Below are positions 26,272 to 34,862 of a stretch of 64,000 nt of DNA, one piece after another; the stretch's first letter is position 1; the number at the start of each line of letters is the position of its first letter. The DNA is taken from assembly GCF_950097975.1 (NCBI RefSeq), contig NZ_CATNHF010000001.1, forward strand, positions 496,001 through 560,000, given 5' to 3'. The translations under genes and the position numbers were made by a program. The notes under the pieces are model-generated. The model was not told the DNA's origin and did not search any database. It worked only from the letters and a program-made list of their open reading frames with translations. This DNA is from Microbacterium sp. T2.11-28 (lineage in GTDB: Bacteria > Actinomycetota > Actinomycetes > Actinomycetales > Microbacteriaceae).

Positions 26272-27329
26272 GCCCGCAGTCCCCGCTCGACGTCCTCGAT
26301 CTGGGCGACGGGCACGCGCTCCTCGTCGTGGTGGGCCAGGTGCGGATCGCCCGGCCCGTAGTTGACGGCGGGCACCCCGAGCTGCGAGAACCGCGCGACG
26401 TCGGTCCAGCCGTACTTGGGGCGCGGCTCGGCGCCGACCGCGGCGAGGAACTCCTGCGCGAGCGGCGCGTCCAGCCCGGGGCGGGCACCCGGGGCGACGT
26501 CCACGATCTCCACGTCGAAGCCGGCGAAGACGTCGCGCACGTGGGCCGCGGCCTCCTCGCCGCTGCGCTTGGGCGCGAAGCGGTAGTTCACCTCGACCTC
26601 GCACAGATCGGGGATGACGTTGCCGGCGATGCCGCCGCGGATGCCGACCGCGTTCAGCCCCTCGCGGTACACCAGGCCGTCGACCTCCAGATCGCGCGTG
26701 CGGTACTCCGCCAGCCGGGCGAGGATCGGCGCCGCCTTGTGGATCGCGTTCTCCCCGATCCAGGAGCGCGCACTGTGGGCGCGCACGCCGCGGGTGCGGA
26801 CGACCGCGCGGAGAGTTCCGTTGCATCCGCCCTCCACCTGTCCGTTGGAGGGCTCGCCGAGGATCGCGAAGTCGGCCTGGAACAGGTCGGGCCGGGTCTC
26901 CACGAGGCGGGTCAGCGCGTTGCGGTCGGAGTCGACCTCCTCGTGGTCGTACCAGATCCACGTCAGATCGACACGCGGCGCGACGAGCTCGGCGGCGAGT
27001 TTGAGCTGCACCGCGACCCCGGCCTTCATGTCGACGGTGCCGCGCCCCCACAGGTACGCCTCGTCGTCGATCTCCATGTCCCGCGTGGGGAGATTGGCGT
27101 TGATCGGGACCGTGTCGATGTGGCCGGCGATGGCGACCCGCTGAGCGCGTCCGAGCCGGGTGCGGGCGATGATGGTGTCGCCGTCGCGCTCGACGTGCAG
27201 GTGCGCGTACGCGCTGATCGCCGCGTGGATCGCGTCGGCCAGGGTGGTCTCGTCGTCGGAGACGCTCGGGATGTCGCAGATGGCCCGGGTGAGCTCGAGC
27301 GCGGACACGGTCAGATCCAGCGTGGGCAT
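26253..27329 (-). CDS. dapE: Succinyl-diaminopimelate desuccinylase
   Basis: Hydrolyses N-succinyl-L,L-diaminopimelate to L,L-DAP in lysine and peptidoglycan synthesis. 358 residues, M20 metallopeptidase: zinc ligands in GHIDTVP, GRGTVDMKAG, YDHEEVDS and near the C-terminus GDPHLAHHDEE. The start at MPTLDLT is fixed by TAGACT seven bases upstream; 45 upstream codons in frame are ignored. Divergent from dapD, the previous enzyme but one in the same branch. Confidence 0.94.
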   Translation of the reverse strand: MPTLDLTVSALELTRAICDIPSVSDDETTLADAIHAAISAYAHLHVERDGDTIIARTRLGRAQRVAIAGHIDTVPINANLPTRDMEIDDEAYLWGRGTVDMKAGVAVQLKLAAELVAPRVDLTWIWYDHEEVDSDRNALTRLVETRPDLFQADFAILGEPSNGQVEGGCNGTLRAVVRTRGVRAHSARSWIGENAIHKAAPILARLAEYRTRDLEVDGLVYREGLNAVGIRGGIAGNVIPDLCEVEVNYRFAPKRSGEEAAAHVRDVFAGFDVEIVDVAPGARPGLDAPLAQEFLAAVGAEPRPKYGWTDVARFSQLGVPAVNYGPGDPHLAHHDEERVPVAQIEDVERGLRAWLTAP

Positions 27330-27342
27330 GACGACGAGTCTA
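27330..27342 (-). promoter_or_regulatory. Leaderless -10 box TAGACT, 7 bases before dapE ATG
   Basis: TAGACT then seven bases then ATG. Lies where the -35 of the divergent dapD promoter is expected. Confidence 0.65.
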
Positions 27343-27361
27343 CTGAGGCGTCGGGGCCCAC

Positions 27362-27373
27362 TAGCCTGGAGGG
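27362..27373 (+). promoter_or_regulatory. Leaderless -10 box TAGCCT, 6 bases before dapD ATG
   Basis: TAGCCT, GGAGGG, ATG. The GGAGGG abuts the ATG, so it cannot act as a normally spaced ribosome site. Nineteen bases separate it from the dapE -10. Confidence 0.6.
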
Positions 27374-28318
27374 ATGAGCGATCAGCGTCGGGTGTGGGGT
27401 GTCGGTCTGGCCACGGTGAGCGCCGATGGGACGGTCCTCGACACCTGGTTCCCCGAGCCCGCACTCGGCTCCGCGCCCGCGGACGCCGACACGGAAGCCC
27501 TGGCAGGCGCCGCCGGTCCCGACGAGCGGCGGGCGGTGACCGTCGAGGTCGTCCTGATCGAGGCCGATCTCGACGAGGAGCCCGCCGGCACCTCCGACGC
27601 CTACCTGCGCCTGCACGCGCTCTCGCACCGCCTGGTCGCGCCGAACGACGTGAACCTCACCGGCATCTTCGCCCACCTGCCCACCGTCGCCTGGACCAAC
27701 GCGGGCCCCGTGCACCCCGATGAGCTCACCCGCCTGCGCCCGCAGCTCCAGCGCGCCGGGATCCAGGTGCAGAGCCTCGACAAGTTCCCGCGCCTGCTCG
27801 ACTACGTCGTGCCCTCGGGGGTGCGCATCGCCGACGCCTCGCGTGTCCGCCTGGGCGCCCACCTGGCGGCCGGCACCACGGTGATGCACGAGGGCTTCGT
27901 CAACTTCAATGCGGGCACGCTCGGAACCTCGATGGTCGAGGGGCGGATCTCGCAGGGCGTCGTCGTCGGAGACGGCAGCGACATCGGCGGCGGGGCCTCC
28001 ATCATGGGCACGCTGTCGGGCGGCGGCAGCCACCGCGTCTCGATCGGGCGCCGCACCCTGCTGGGCGCCAACGCCGGCATCGGGATCTCGCTCGGCGACG
28101 ACTGCGTCGTCGAGGCCGGCCTGTACGTCACGGCCGGGTCCAAGATCGTGCTCGCCGACGAGCCGCCGCGCGCCGACGGATCCCGGCCGACGGTCAAGGG
28201 CGCCGAGCTGTCCGGTCGCGACGGCATCCTGTTCCGGCGGAACTCCCTGACCGGCGCCGTGGAGGCCGTCCGCCGCGCCGGCGCGGGCGTCACCCTCAAC
28301 GACGCGCTCCACGCCTGA
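27374..28318 (+). CDS. dapD: Tetrahydrodipicolinate N-succinyltransferase (actinobacterial type)
   Basis: Succinylates tetrahydrodipicolinate, the first step of the succinylase DAP pathway. 314 residues: unique N-terminal domain ([20 protein letters not shown]) and a left-handed beta-helix with hexapeptide repeats ([35 protein letters not shown]). The sequence is the mycobacterial rather than E. coli class of DapD. Three bases short of a dozen separate it from the convergent SHOCT gene. Confidence 0.95.
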   Translation: MSDQRRVWGVGLATVSADGTVLDTWFPEPALGSAPADADTEALAGAAGPDERRAVTVEVVLIEADLDEEPAGTSDAYLRLHALSHRLVAPNDVNLTGIFAHLPTVAWTNAGPVHPDELTRLRPQLQRAGIQVQSLDKFPRLLDYVVPSGVRIADASRVRLGAHLAAGTTVMHEGFVNFNAGTLGTSMVEGRISQGVVVGDGSDIGGGASIMGTLSGGGSHRVSIGRRTLLGANAGIGISLGDDCVVEAGLYVTAGSKIVLADEPPRADGSRPTVKGAELSGRDGILFRRNSLTGAVEAVRRAGAGVTLNDALHA

Positions 28319-28328
28319 GAGCGCGGCC

Positions 28329-28691
28329 TCAGCCGCGCAGTACGGCGGCCCGCGCCTCCCGGTGCTCGTCGGCGGTGATCACCCCGCGCGCCAGCAGTCC
28401 GTCGAGCTCGGCGAGGCGCTCCTCGATGGAGCGCGGCGCCGTCGCAGGCTCGTCGGAGCCCCGGAGCACGTCGCTGCGGAGCACCTTTGCCGCCACCGCC
28501 GCATCCACGGTGAACGGATCGGTCCCGGCGTCGCGCAGGATCCGGTACTTGCGGATGCCGACGACGGCGCTGAAGATCGCCGCCCCGATGAAGAGCACGA
28601 CGAAGAGGCCGATGAAGCCCCCCATGCCGGTGGCGGCACCCATCGTGGTGGGATCGATCACGGGGTCGTCGACGAGACCGGCGGTGCGCAT
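28329..28691 (-). CDS. SHOCT-domain membrane protein
   Basis: 120 residues: one membrane helix (GFIGLFVVLFIGAAIFSAVV) and a C-terminal SHOCT domain (IEERLAELDGLLARGVITADEHREAR). SHOCT domains are short oligomerisation modules. No enzymatic motif. Monocistronic, with its own leaderless promoter. Confidence 0.85.
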   Translation of the reverse strand: MRTAGLVDDPVIDPTTMGAATGMGGFIGLFVVLFIGAAIFSAVVGIRKYRILRDAGTDPFTVDAAVAAKVLRSDVLRGSDEPATAPRSIEERLAELDGLLARGVITADEHREARAAVLRG

Positions 28692-28703
28692 ACGGTCAGC
28701 GTA
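28692..28703 (-). promoter_or_regulatory. Leaderless -10 box TACGCT, 6 bases before ATG
   Basis: TACGCT, GACCGT, then the SHOCT-gene ATG. Confidence 0.6.
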
Positions 28704-28740
28704 GAGCCCGGCGACGGGCTCGTCGAGATGCGGTGAGCCG

Positions 28741-29502
28741 TCAGTCGCGGATTCGCACCGAGAGGCAGGTGACGCAGCCCTCGAGCTTCTCGAACTCGCT
28801 CACCGGCACGGTCACCACCTCCAGGCCGCGTTCCCGGTAGACCGCCGCGGTCCTCGGCGCGTCGTCCGACATCAGCACCGTGGCGTCGTCGAGCACCACC
28901 ACGGCGGTGCCGTGCTCCTCGGGGATGCCGAGGAAGACGGGGAAGAGCGACGGATCGTCGACCAGCGGCGCGAAGCCGACCACGGTGCCGTCGGGGAGCG
29001 CGGTGACCCCCGACTTCAGATGCAGCACGAGGGTCACCGGGATCTCCACCACGTCCCAGCCGCGGGGCTCGAGCAGTGCGCGCAGCTGTGCGATGCCCGC
29101 CGCGTTGGTGCGCGAGGAGGCGCCGACGTACACCGTGCGCCCGACCTTCAGCACGTCGCCGCCGTCGAGGGTGCCCGGCTCCTCGATGCTCTCCACCGTG
29201 AGTCCGGTCGCCCGGGCCGCCGCGGCGGCGGTCGTCGCCTCTCCGCGCCGGCTCTCCGCGCCCGCCCGGCAGAGCACCACGAGGTCGCCGAAGACGATGA
29301 GCGCGTCCTCCACGAACACGCCGTCCGCCTGGGCGTCGTCCGGCTCGATCTCCACGACGTCCCACCCGCGCCTACGGAAGACGTCGACGTATCCCCGCCA
29401 TTGGCGCACGGCCAGCTCGGGGTCGACGGGCACCCGCTCGAGGTGGGTGAGCTCGCCGTCGGCGAGTCGCGGGGACGGGCGGCGGACGAGGAGTCGAGGC
29501 AT
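28741..29502 (-). CDS. Dimethylarginine dimethylaminohydrolase-like enzyme
   Basis: 253 residues of the guanidino-group-modifying superfamily (DDAH/arginine deiminase). Visible: VFVEDALIVF (substrate acid), TLDGGDVL, catalytic His in LVLHLKSGVT, and C-terminal nucleophile Cys in LEGCVTCLSV. Expected reaction is hydrolysis of methylated arginine or a related guanidine to citrulline plus amine. Which of the two late Cys is catalytic should be the first, by family alignment. Monocistronic; leaderless start. Confidence 0.88.
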   Translation of the reverse strand: MPRLLVRRPSPRLADGELTHLERVPVDPELAVRQWRGYVDVFRRRGWDVVEIEPDDAQADGVFVEDALIVFGDLVVLCRAGAESRRGEATTAAAAARATGLTVESIEEPGTLDGGDVLKVGRTVYVGASSRTNAAGIAQLRALLEPRGWDVVEIPVTLVLHLKSGVTALPDGTVVGFAPLVDDPSLFPVFLGIPEEHGTAVVVLDDATVLMSDDAPRTAAVYRERGLEVVTVPVSEFEKLEGCVTCLSVRIRD

Positions 29503-29514
29503 CCCTCGACCCTA
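29503..29514 (-). promoter_or_regulatory. Leaderless -10 box TAGGGT, 6 bases before ATG
   Basis: TAGGGT, CGAGGG, then the DDAH-like ATG. Confidence 0.6.
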
Positions 29515-29543
29515 GCGCCAGGAGGATCCCGGTGCGGCGCGCG

Positions 29544-30839
29544 TCAGACGGTGCCGGGGTAGTCGCGCTCCGCCGCACCCGTGTACAGCTGCTGCGGGCG
29601 ACCGATCTTGGTCTGCGGGTCGAGCTGCATCTCGCGCCAGTGGGCGAGCCAGCCGGGAAGTCGGCCGATCGCGAACAGCGGCGTGAACATGCGCGTCGGG
29701 AAGCCCATCGCCTTGTAGATCACGCCGGTGTAGAAGTCGACGTTGGGGTAGAGCCGACGCTCCTTGAAGTAGTCGTCGTTGAGGGCGATGTCCTCGAGCT
29801 CCTTGGCGAGGTCGAGGAGCGGGTCGTGCACGCCCAGCTCTGCGAGGACCTCGTCGGCGGACTCCTTGACGAGCTTCGCGCGGGGATCGTAGTTCTTGTA
29901 GACGCGGTGCCCGAAGCCCATCAGCTTGACACCGTCCTCCTTGTTCTTCACGCGCTCCACGAAGCGCTGCACCGTCTCGCCCGAGTCGCGGATGCGGGCG
30001 AGCATGTCCAGCACGGCCTCGTTGGCGCCGCCATGGAGCGGGCCGTAGAGCGCGTTGATCCCCGCGGAGATCGACGAGAACTGATTCGCGCCGGTCGAGC
30101 CCACCAGGCGGACCGTCGAGGTCGAGGCGTTCTGCTCGTGATCCTCGTGGAGGATGAGCAGCCGCTCCAGCGCGCGCGAGGTCACCGGGTTCACCTCGTA
30201 GAGCTCCGCGAGGACGCCGAAGTTCAGCTTGAGGAAGTTGTCGACGAAGCTCAGCGAGTTGTCGGGGTACAGGAAGGCCTGGCCGATGCTCTTCTTGTGC
30301 GCGTAGGCCGCGATCACCGGGAGCTTGGCGAGCAGGCGGATCGTGTTGAGCTCGACGTGGTCGGGGTTGTTGGGGTCGGACTGCCCCTCGTAGTAGGTCG
30401 AGAGGGCCGCGGTGGCCGCCGACAGCATCGACATCGGGTGGGCCGTGTGGGGCAGCGCGGAGAAGAAGCGCTTCAGGTCCTCGTGCAGCAGCGTGTGGCG
30501 GCGGATCTTGTCGTCCCACTCGGCGAGCTGATCGGCCGTCGGCAGATCGCCGTAGAGCAGCAGCCACGCCACCTCGAGGTAGGTGCTGTTCGTGGCGAGC
30601 TGCTCGATCGGATAGCCGCGGTAGCGCAGGATGCCGGCGTCACCGTCGATGTAGGTGATCGCGGACTTCGTCGCCGCGGTGTTGACGAAGCCGTAGTCCA
30701 GCGCCGTGTGGCCGGTCTGCTTCGTGAAGGTCGAGAAGTCGACGGCGGGAGTGCCCTCGGTTCCGGTGAGGATCGGCAGCTGCGCCGTCCGCTCTCCGAC
30801 GGTGACAGTGGCCTGCTGGGGGGTTCCCGACTCGCTCAC
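29544..30839 (-). CDS. gltA: Citrate synthase
   Basis: Condenses acetyl-CoA and oxaloacetate in the TCA cycle. 431 residues of the hexameric type: N-terminal beta domain (ALDYGFVNTAATKSAITYIDGDAGIL), RGYPIEQLA, catalytic His in LHGGANEAV and MGFGHRVYKNYDPRA, and Asp region in NVDFYTGVIYKAMGFP. GTG start with a strong AAGGAGG four bases upstream. The promoter region carries a palindrome (see separate entry). Confidence 0.96.
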   Translation of the reverse strand: MSESGTPQQATVTVGERTAQLPILTGTEGTPAVDFSTFTKQTGHTALDYGFVNTAATKSAITYIDGDAGILRYRGYPIEQLATNSTYLEVAWLLLYGDLPTADQLAEWDDKIRRHTLLHEDLKRFFSALPHTAHPMSMLSAATAALSTYYEGQSDPNNPDHVELNTIRLLAKLPVIAAYAHKKSIGQAFLYPDNSLSFVDNFLKLNFGVLAELYEVNPVTSRALERLLILHEDHEQNASTSTVRLVGSTGANQFSSISAGINALYGPLHGGANEAVLDMLARIRDSGETVQRFVERVKNKEDGVKLMGFGHRVYKNYDPRAKLVKESADEVLAELGVHDPLLDLAKELEDIALNDDYFKERRLYPNVDFYTGVIYKAMGFPTRMFTPLFAIGRLPGWLAHWREMQLDPQTKIGRPQQLYTGAAERDYPGTV

Positions 30840-30873
30840 GAAGCCTCCTTGCGGTCGATCTGGGCGTCCTTAC

Positions 30874-30908
30874 AGCCTAGTGGGCCCGGCGGCCTACTCC
30901 GATCGGAG
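30874..30908 (-). promoter_or_regulatory. gltA promoter with 12-base palindrome over the -35
   Basis: TAGGCT (30874-30879) is the likely -10, giving a leader of about 28 bases. A perfect palindrome CTCCGATCGGAG (30897-30908) covers the position where the -35 should be, so it is a candidate operator. Confidence 0.5.
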
Positions 30909-30939
30909 CCAAAGGATCACGGCATCCATAGGAGGAAAT

Positions 30940-32055
30940 CTACGACGAGCGCGAGGCGTCCAGGCGTGCCGCCGCCGCGGCGATGCGCTCATCTGTGGCC
31001 GTCAGCGAGAAGCGGACGTGCTGCGGGAAATGTGTCCCGTAGAAGTGGCCGGGGCCGGCGAGGATGCCGATGGCGGCGAGCCTCTCCATCGACGCCCAGG
31101 CGTCCTCGCCCGCCGTCGCCCAGAGGTAGAGGCCGCCCTCGCTGTGGTCGATGCGGAATCCGGCCCGCTCCAGGGCGGGCTTCAGGAGGTCCCGGCGGGC
31201 GCGGTAGCGCTCGCGCTGGGCGACGACGTGCGCGTCGTCGCCGAGCGCCGCCGTCATCGCCGCCTGCACGGGGGCGGGGAGCATGAGGCCGAGGTGCTTG
31301 CGCGCGGTCAGGAGGCCGGCGACCAGGGCGGCGTCGCCCGCGAGGAAGGCGGCGCGGTAGCCGGCGAGATTCGACTGCTTGCTCAGCGAGTAGACGGACA
31401 GGAGCGAGGAGACATCGCCTCCGGTCACGCGCGGGTCGAGGACGCTCGGCACGGGCTGCTCCGCCCACGGGCCCTCCCAGCCGAGCTCGGCGTAGCACTC
31501 GTCGGACGCCAGCACGGCGCCGAGCTCGCGCGCCCGCGCCACCGCGGCGCGCAGCTCGTCGACGTCGAGGACCCTGCCGTCGGGGTTGCCCGGCGTGTTG
31601 ATCCAGATCAGACGGGCGCCCTGGGGCCACTCGGCGGGATCGTCGGCCGCGACCGGCGTCGCACCCACGAGCTTGGCCCCGACCTCGTACGTCGGATACG
31701 CGGCCCGCGGATGGACGACCACGTCGCCCGCTCCCAGGCCCAGCAGCAGGGGCAGCAGCGCCACCAGCTCCTTCGAGCCGACGGTGGGGAGCACCTGGTC
31801 CACGTCGAGGCCAGAGACGCCCCGGCGCCGGGCGTACCAGTCCGCGATCGCCCGGCGCAGCGCCGCCGTTCCGACCGTCTGCGGGTACGCGTGCGCGTCG
31901 GTCGCCGTGCGCAGCGCGGTGGCGACCACGTCAGGGGTGGGGTCGACGGGCGACCCGATCGACAGGTCGACGATCCCGTCGGGGTGTGTCCGCGCCGTCG
32001 CAGCGAAGGGCGCGACGGCGTCCCAGGGGTAGTCGTCGAGGTCGTGGACCGTCAT
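30940..32055 (-). CDS. dapC: Succinyldiaminopimelate transaminase
   Basis: PLP class I aminotransferase that makes N-succinyl-L,L-DAP, between DapD and DapE. 371 residues; [20 protein letters not shown] and the Schiff-base lysine in [12 protein letters not shown] are clear. Context confirms the function: it follows fdxA with an ATGA overlap, as in M. tuberculosis (Rv1177/Rv1178), and dapE/dapD are 3 kb away. Confidence 0.92.
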   Translation of the reverse strand: MTVHDLDDYPWDAVAPFAATARTHPDGIVDLSIGSPVDPTPDVVATALRTATDAHAYPQTVGTAALRRAIADWYARRRGVSGLDVDQVLPTVGSKELVALLPLLLGLGAGDVVVHPRAAYPTYEVGAKLVGATPVAADDPAEWPQGARLIWINTPGNPDGRVLDVDELRAAVARARELGAVLASDECYAELGWEGPWAEQPVPSVLDPRVTGGDVSSLLSVYSLSKQSNLAGYRAAFLAGDAALVAGLLTARKHLGLMLPAPVQAAMTAALGDDAHVVAQRERYRARRDLLKPALERAGFRIDHSEGGLYLWATAGEDAWASMERLAAIGILAGPGHFYGTHFPQHVRFSLTATDERIAAAAARLDASRSS

Positions 32056-32375
32056 CCGTGCGACTGCGGCGGAAGCGCCGCGATCAGCGGGTGGTCCTTG
32101 GCGATGACGCCGATCTTGGCGGCGCCGCCGGGAGAGCCGATGTCGTCGAAGAAGTCCACGTTGGCGGCGTAGTAGTCCTGCCACTCCTCCGGCAGGTCGT
32201 CCTCGTAGTAGATCGCCTCGACGGGGCACACGGGCTCGCAGGCGCCGCAGTCCACGCACTCGTCGGGGTGGATGTACAGCGAGCGCTCACCCTCGTAGAT
32301 GCAGTCGACGGGACACTCGTCGATGCACGCACGGTCCTTCACGTCCACACAGGGCAAGGCGATCACATATGTCAC
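32052..32375 (-). CDS. fdxA: Seven-iron ferredoxin
   Basis: 107 residues, electron carrier. Cluster ligands: [21 protein letters not shown] for the 3Fe-4S/4Fe-4S N-terminal pair and [16 protein letters not shown] for the second set, the FdxA pattern with a long C-terminal extension. GTG start preceded by a leaderless -10. Translationally coupled to dapC although no electron-transfer step is known in that reaction. Confidence 0.95.
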   Translation of the reverse strand: MTYVIALPCVDVKDRACIDECPVDCIYEGERSLYIHPDECVDCGACEPVCPVEAIYYEDDLPEEWQDYYAANVDFFDDIGSPGGAAKIGVIAKDHPLIAALPPQSHG

Positions 32376-32388
32376 GCCTTCGAGTCTA
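32376..32388 (-). promoter_or_regulatory. Leaderless -10 box TAGACT, 7 bases before fdxA GTG
   Basis: TAGACT, CGAAGGC, GTG. Drives the fdxA-dapC pair. Confidence 0.65.
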
Positions 32389-32393
32389 GTTCG

Positions 32394-32780
32394 TCACTCC
32401 GCGTGCGGACCGCCGCGCGCCGCGCTGGGCCAGGCGACGATCAGGGCGACGAGGATCGGCACCGCGATCGTCCAGACGACGCCGGTCGAGAACGCGCCCT
32501 CGGCGGGCGCGGGCACCACCACCGAGCCCCCGGGGCCGCGACCGGAGAACAGCAGCGTCGTCGCCATGGCGCCGAGTCCGGTCGCCAGCGCGGACCACCG
32601 GTCCCCCGTCAGCAGCCGCACGGCGAGGACGATGGCGCCAGCGCCGACGACGGCGACCAGCAGGCCCACCGGGAACCAGCCCCACAGGGCGGACTGCGCG
32701 ATGGTGCCGGCCACGCCGAAGACGGCACCGATGATCAGCGCGACGAGCCAGGTGCCCACCCGCGAAAGCGTCATTCCCAC
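32394..32780 (-). CDS. DUF6113-like small membrane protein
   Basis: 128 residues with four hydrophobic segments (WLVALIIGAVFGVAGTIAQ, FPVGLLVAVVGAGAIVLAVRLL, ALATGLGAMATTLLF, VVWTIAVPILVALIVAW). Resembles actinobacterial DUF6113; no function known. The GTG start is favoured over an ATG two codons later because a TANNNT box is exactly six bases before the GTG. Confidence 0.7.
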   Translation of the reverse strand: MGMTLSRVGTWLVALIIGAVFGVAGTIAQSALWGWFPVGLLVAVVGAGAIVLAVRLLTGDRWSALATGLGAMATTLLFSGRGPGGSVVVPAPAEGAFSTGVVWTIAVPILVALIVAWPSAARGGPHAE

Positions 32781-32792
32781 CGCGTCAGTCTA
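32781..32792 (-). promoter_or_regulatory. Leaderless -10 box TAGACT, 6 bases before GTG
   Basis: TAGACT, GACGCG, GTG; decides the start of the DUF6113-like gene. Confidence 0.6.
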
Positions 32793-32801
32793 GGCGCCGC
32801 G

Positions 32802-33116
32802 TCATGCCGCGAGGCCCCACAGGCGCAGGAGGGCCGCCACGACGGCGGCGGCGATGACGACGAGGAGGAAGGGCGCGCGGAGCAGGAGCAGCCCCGCGGC
32901 GACGAGGACCGCGGGCACGCGCGCGTCGACCACGATCTGCTGCCCCGCCCCGAACGTCTGGACGGCGACCAGCGCGGCCAGCAGCGCCACCGTCAGCAGA
33001 TCGGTGATGCGCGACGGGACGGGCGCTTCGAACCAGCGCGGCGGGATCAGGTAGCCGATCCCCTTCAGTGCGACGCAGACGATCGAGGCGATCAGCACCG
33101 CATTCCACATCGTCAT
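32802..33116 (-). CDS. azlD: Branched-chain amino-acid exporter small subunit AzlD
   Basis: 104 residues, three or four membrane segments, with the AzlD features GIGYLIPPRW and AVLVAAGLLLLRAPFLLVVIAA. Forms an exporter for branched-chain amino acids or analogues with AzlC. ATG overlaps the azlC stop (ATGA). Confidence 0.88.
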   Translation of the reverse strand: MTMWNAVLIASIVCVALKGIGYLIPPRWFEAPVPSRITDLLTVALLAALVAVQTFGAGQQIVVDARVPAVLVAAGLLLLRAPFLLVVIAAAVVAALLRLWGLAA

Positions 33117-33859
33117 GCCGGCACCTCCGAGGTTGGCCGCGCACCGAGCCAGTTCGTCCATCCGACGAGCACCGCGACGAGCGCGGCGACGAGGACGGGG
33201 ATGCCCGGCATCAGCGCGGGGGTGAGGACCGTCGCCACGACGGCGGCGGCCACCCCGACGGCGACCGCCTGCCTCCGCCGCAGCCGCGGCCACAGGAGCG
33301 CGAGGAAGGCCGCGGCGGCCGCCGCATCCAGCCCGTAGGCGCGCGGATCCCCCAGGACGTCGCCGAGGAGCGCGCCGGCGAGGGTGGAGAGGTTCCACCC
33401 CAGCCAGATGCCGATCCCGGTGACCCAGAAGCCGACGCGGCGAGCGCGCGGCGTCTCCTGGGCGAGGGCGACCGCCGTCGACTCGTCGATCGTGAACTGC
33501 GCCGCGGCGGCACGCCGCCAGGGGCCGGCGCCGACGATCGGCGACATCCGCAGGCCGTAGGCGACGTTGCGCACCCCCAGCAGGCCGGCCGACGCGATGG
33601 CCGCCGGCGCGGCGGCGAGGCCGCCCGCGCCGAGGACGCCCACGAAGGCGAACTGCGAACCGCCGGTGAACATCAGCAGGCTCAGCACGCACGTCTGCCA
33701 GACGTCGAGTCCGGAAGCCACCGAGAGCGCGCCGAAGGAGACGCCGTAGGCGCTGGTGGCCAGCGCCACGCCGACGCCGTCCCGCCAGGCCCGGCGCGAC
33801 GCCGCCTCCTCGGCGAGGGCCGTGCGGCGGCTGCCTTCCGGCTGCTCTGGTGAACGCAT
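33113..33859 (-). CDS. azlC: Branched-chain amino-acid exporter large subunit AzlC
   Basis: 248 residues from the ATG; five to six membrane segments with SFGALSVASGLDVWQTCVLSLLMFTGGSQFA and AQFTIDESTAVAL, both AzlC hallmarks. The reading frame extends upstream to a TTG, but that would run through the repeat-containing promoter, so I take the ATG. No clear ribosome site is seen. Divergent from the XRE-cupin regulator, its probable controller. Confidence 0.88.
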   Translation of the reverse strand: MRSPEQPEGSRRTALAEEAASRRAWRDGVGVALATSAYGVSFGALSVASGLDVWQTCVLSLLMFTGGSQFAFVGVLGAGGLAAAPAAIASAGLLGVRNVAYGLRMSPIVGAGPWRRAAAAQFTIDESTAVALAQETPRARRVGFWVTGIGIWLGWNLSTLAGALLGDVLGDPRAYGLDAAAAAAFLALLWPRLRRRQAVAVGVAAAVVATVLTPALMPGIPVLVAALVAVLVGWTNWLGARPTSEVPA

Positions 33860-33880
33860 GATCAGAATGATGAACGATGA

Positions 33881-33920
33881 CTGACTGTTCGTCAAACTGA
33901 CCGACTGTTTGTCATACTGA
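33881..33920. promoter_or_regulatory. Tandem 20-base direct repeats in azlC/XRE divergent promoter
   Basis: Two abutting 20-base copies, CTGACTGTTCGTCAAACTGA and CCGACTGTTTGTCATACTGA, 17 of 20 identical. The second covers a CATACT -10 six bases before the regulator ATG, the first covers its -35 region and lies upstream of azlC. Predicted operator of the XRE protein. Confidence 0.65.
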
Positions 33921-33924
33921 ACTC

Positions 33925-34473
33925 ATGGACACCCTCGGACCTCGCATCGCGCAGACGCTGCGGCGCGAGCGCGAGCGGGCCGGGCTGGCGCTCTCGGAGC
34001 TCGCCCGGCGCGCCGGCGTCTCCAAGGCCACCGTCTCGCAGCTCGAATCCGGCAGCGGCAATCCCAGCGTCGAGACCCTGTGGGCGATCGCGACCGCGCT
34101 CGAGGTGCCGTTCTCGGTCTTCGTCGAAGAGCGTCGCGACGGGCCGCAGCTCATCCGCGCCGCCGATCGGTCCGGCATCCGCTCCGCCGAGTCGCCGTAC
34201 GAGGCGCTGCTGCTCGCCGCCGGTGCGCCCCACGCGCGCAGCGACCTGTACCTGCTGCGCGCCGAGCCGGGCGAGCCCCGGCGTTCACTCCCCCACTCGG
34301 CGGGGACCACCGAGCATGTCGTCCTGGTCACCGGGCGCGCCCTCGTCGGGCCGGCAGACGGCGCCTTCACGCTGGATCCGGGCGACTACCTCCGCTACCC
34401 CGGAGACGAGCCGCACGTCTTCGAGGCGCTCGAGGAGGGCACCTCGGCCGTCCTGGTGTCCGAGGTCCGGTGA
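33925..34473 (+). CDS. XRE-family regulator with C-terminal cupin
   Basis: 182 residues: helix-turn-helix at 7-62 ([21 protein letters not shown]) and a RmlC-like cupin at about 105-180 ([38 protein letters not shown]). This architecture usually senses an amino acid or small metabolite. Its divergent position and the tandem repeats point to control of azlCD and itself. Ligand unknown. Confidence 0.9.
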   Translation: MDTLGPRIAQTLRRERERAGLALSELARRAGVSKATVSQLESGSGNPSVETLWAIATALEVPFSVFVEERRDGPQLIRAADRSGIRSAESPYEALLLAAGAPHARSDLYLLRAEPGEPRRSLPHSAGTTEHVVLVTGRALVGPADGAFTLDPGDYLRYPGDEPHVFEALEEGTSAVLVSEVR

Positions 34474-34478
34474 CCCGG

Positions 34479-34490
34479 TACCCTGCCAGC
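34479..34490 (+). promoter_or_regulatory. Leaderless -10 box TACCCT, 6 bases before ATG
   Basis: TACCCT, GCCAGC, then the DUF2200 ATG. Overlaps the spacer right after the regulator stop. Confidence 0.6.
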
Positions 34491-34832
34491 ATGAGCAGGA
34501 TCGAGCGCATGGCCTTTGCCGCGGTCTACCCGCTGTACGTCCAGAAGGCGGAACGGAAGGGGCGCACGAAGGCCGAGGTCGACGAGATCATCGAGTGGCT
34601 CACCGGGTTCGGCCCGGCGGACCTGCAGCGTCACCTGGACGCCCAGACGACTTTCCCGGCATTCTTCGACGACGCCGACCTCAACCCCGACGCCTCGCTC
34701 ATCACCGGGGTGATCTGCGGCGTGCGCGTCGAGGAGATCGACGACCCGTTCATGCGGAAGGTCCGCTATCTCGACAAGCTCGTCGACGAGCTGGCCCGCG
34801 GCAAGGCGATGGAGAAGATCCTCCGTCACTGA
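34491..34832 (+). CDS. DUF2200 family protein
   Basis: 113 residues: [25 protein letters not shown] at the N-terminus, EIIEWLTGF and [13 protein letters not shown] in the middle, the standard DUF2200 pattern. Soluble, basic N-terminus, no known function. Own leaderless promoter despite being only 18 bases behind the regulator. Confidence 0.88.
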   Translation: MSRIERMAFAAVYPLYVQKAERKGRTKAEVDEIIEWLTGFGPADLQRHLDAQTTFPAFFDDADLNPDASLITGVICGVRVEEIDDPFMRKVRYLDKLVDELARGKAMEKILRH

Positions 34833-34862
34833 GCCGCACGCCTCGCGCGTGTCCGGGCGGAC

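Noticed and set aside
33860..33895. Upstream TTG start for azlC
   Set aside because: It would translate through the tandem repeats of the promoter region; the ATG at 33859 is preferred.
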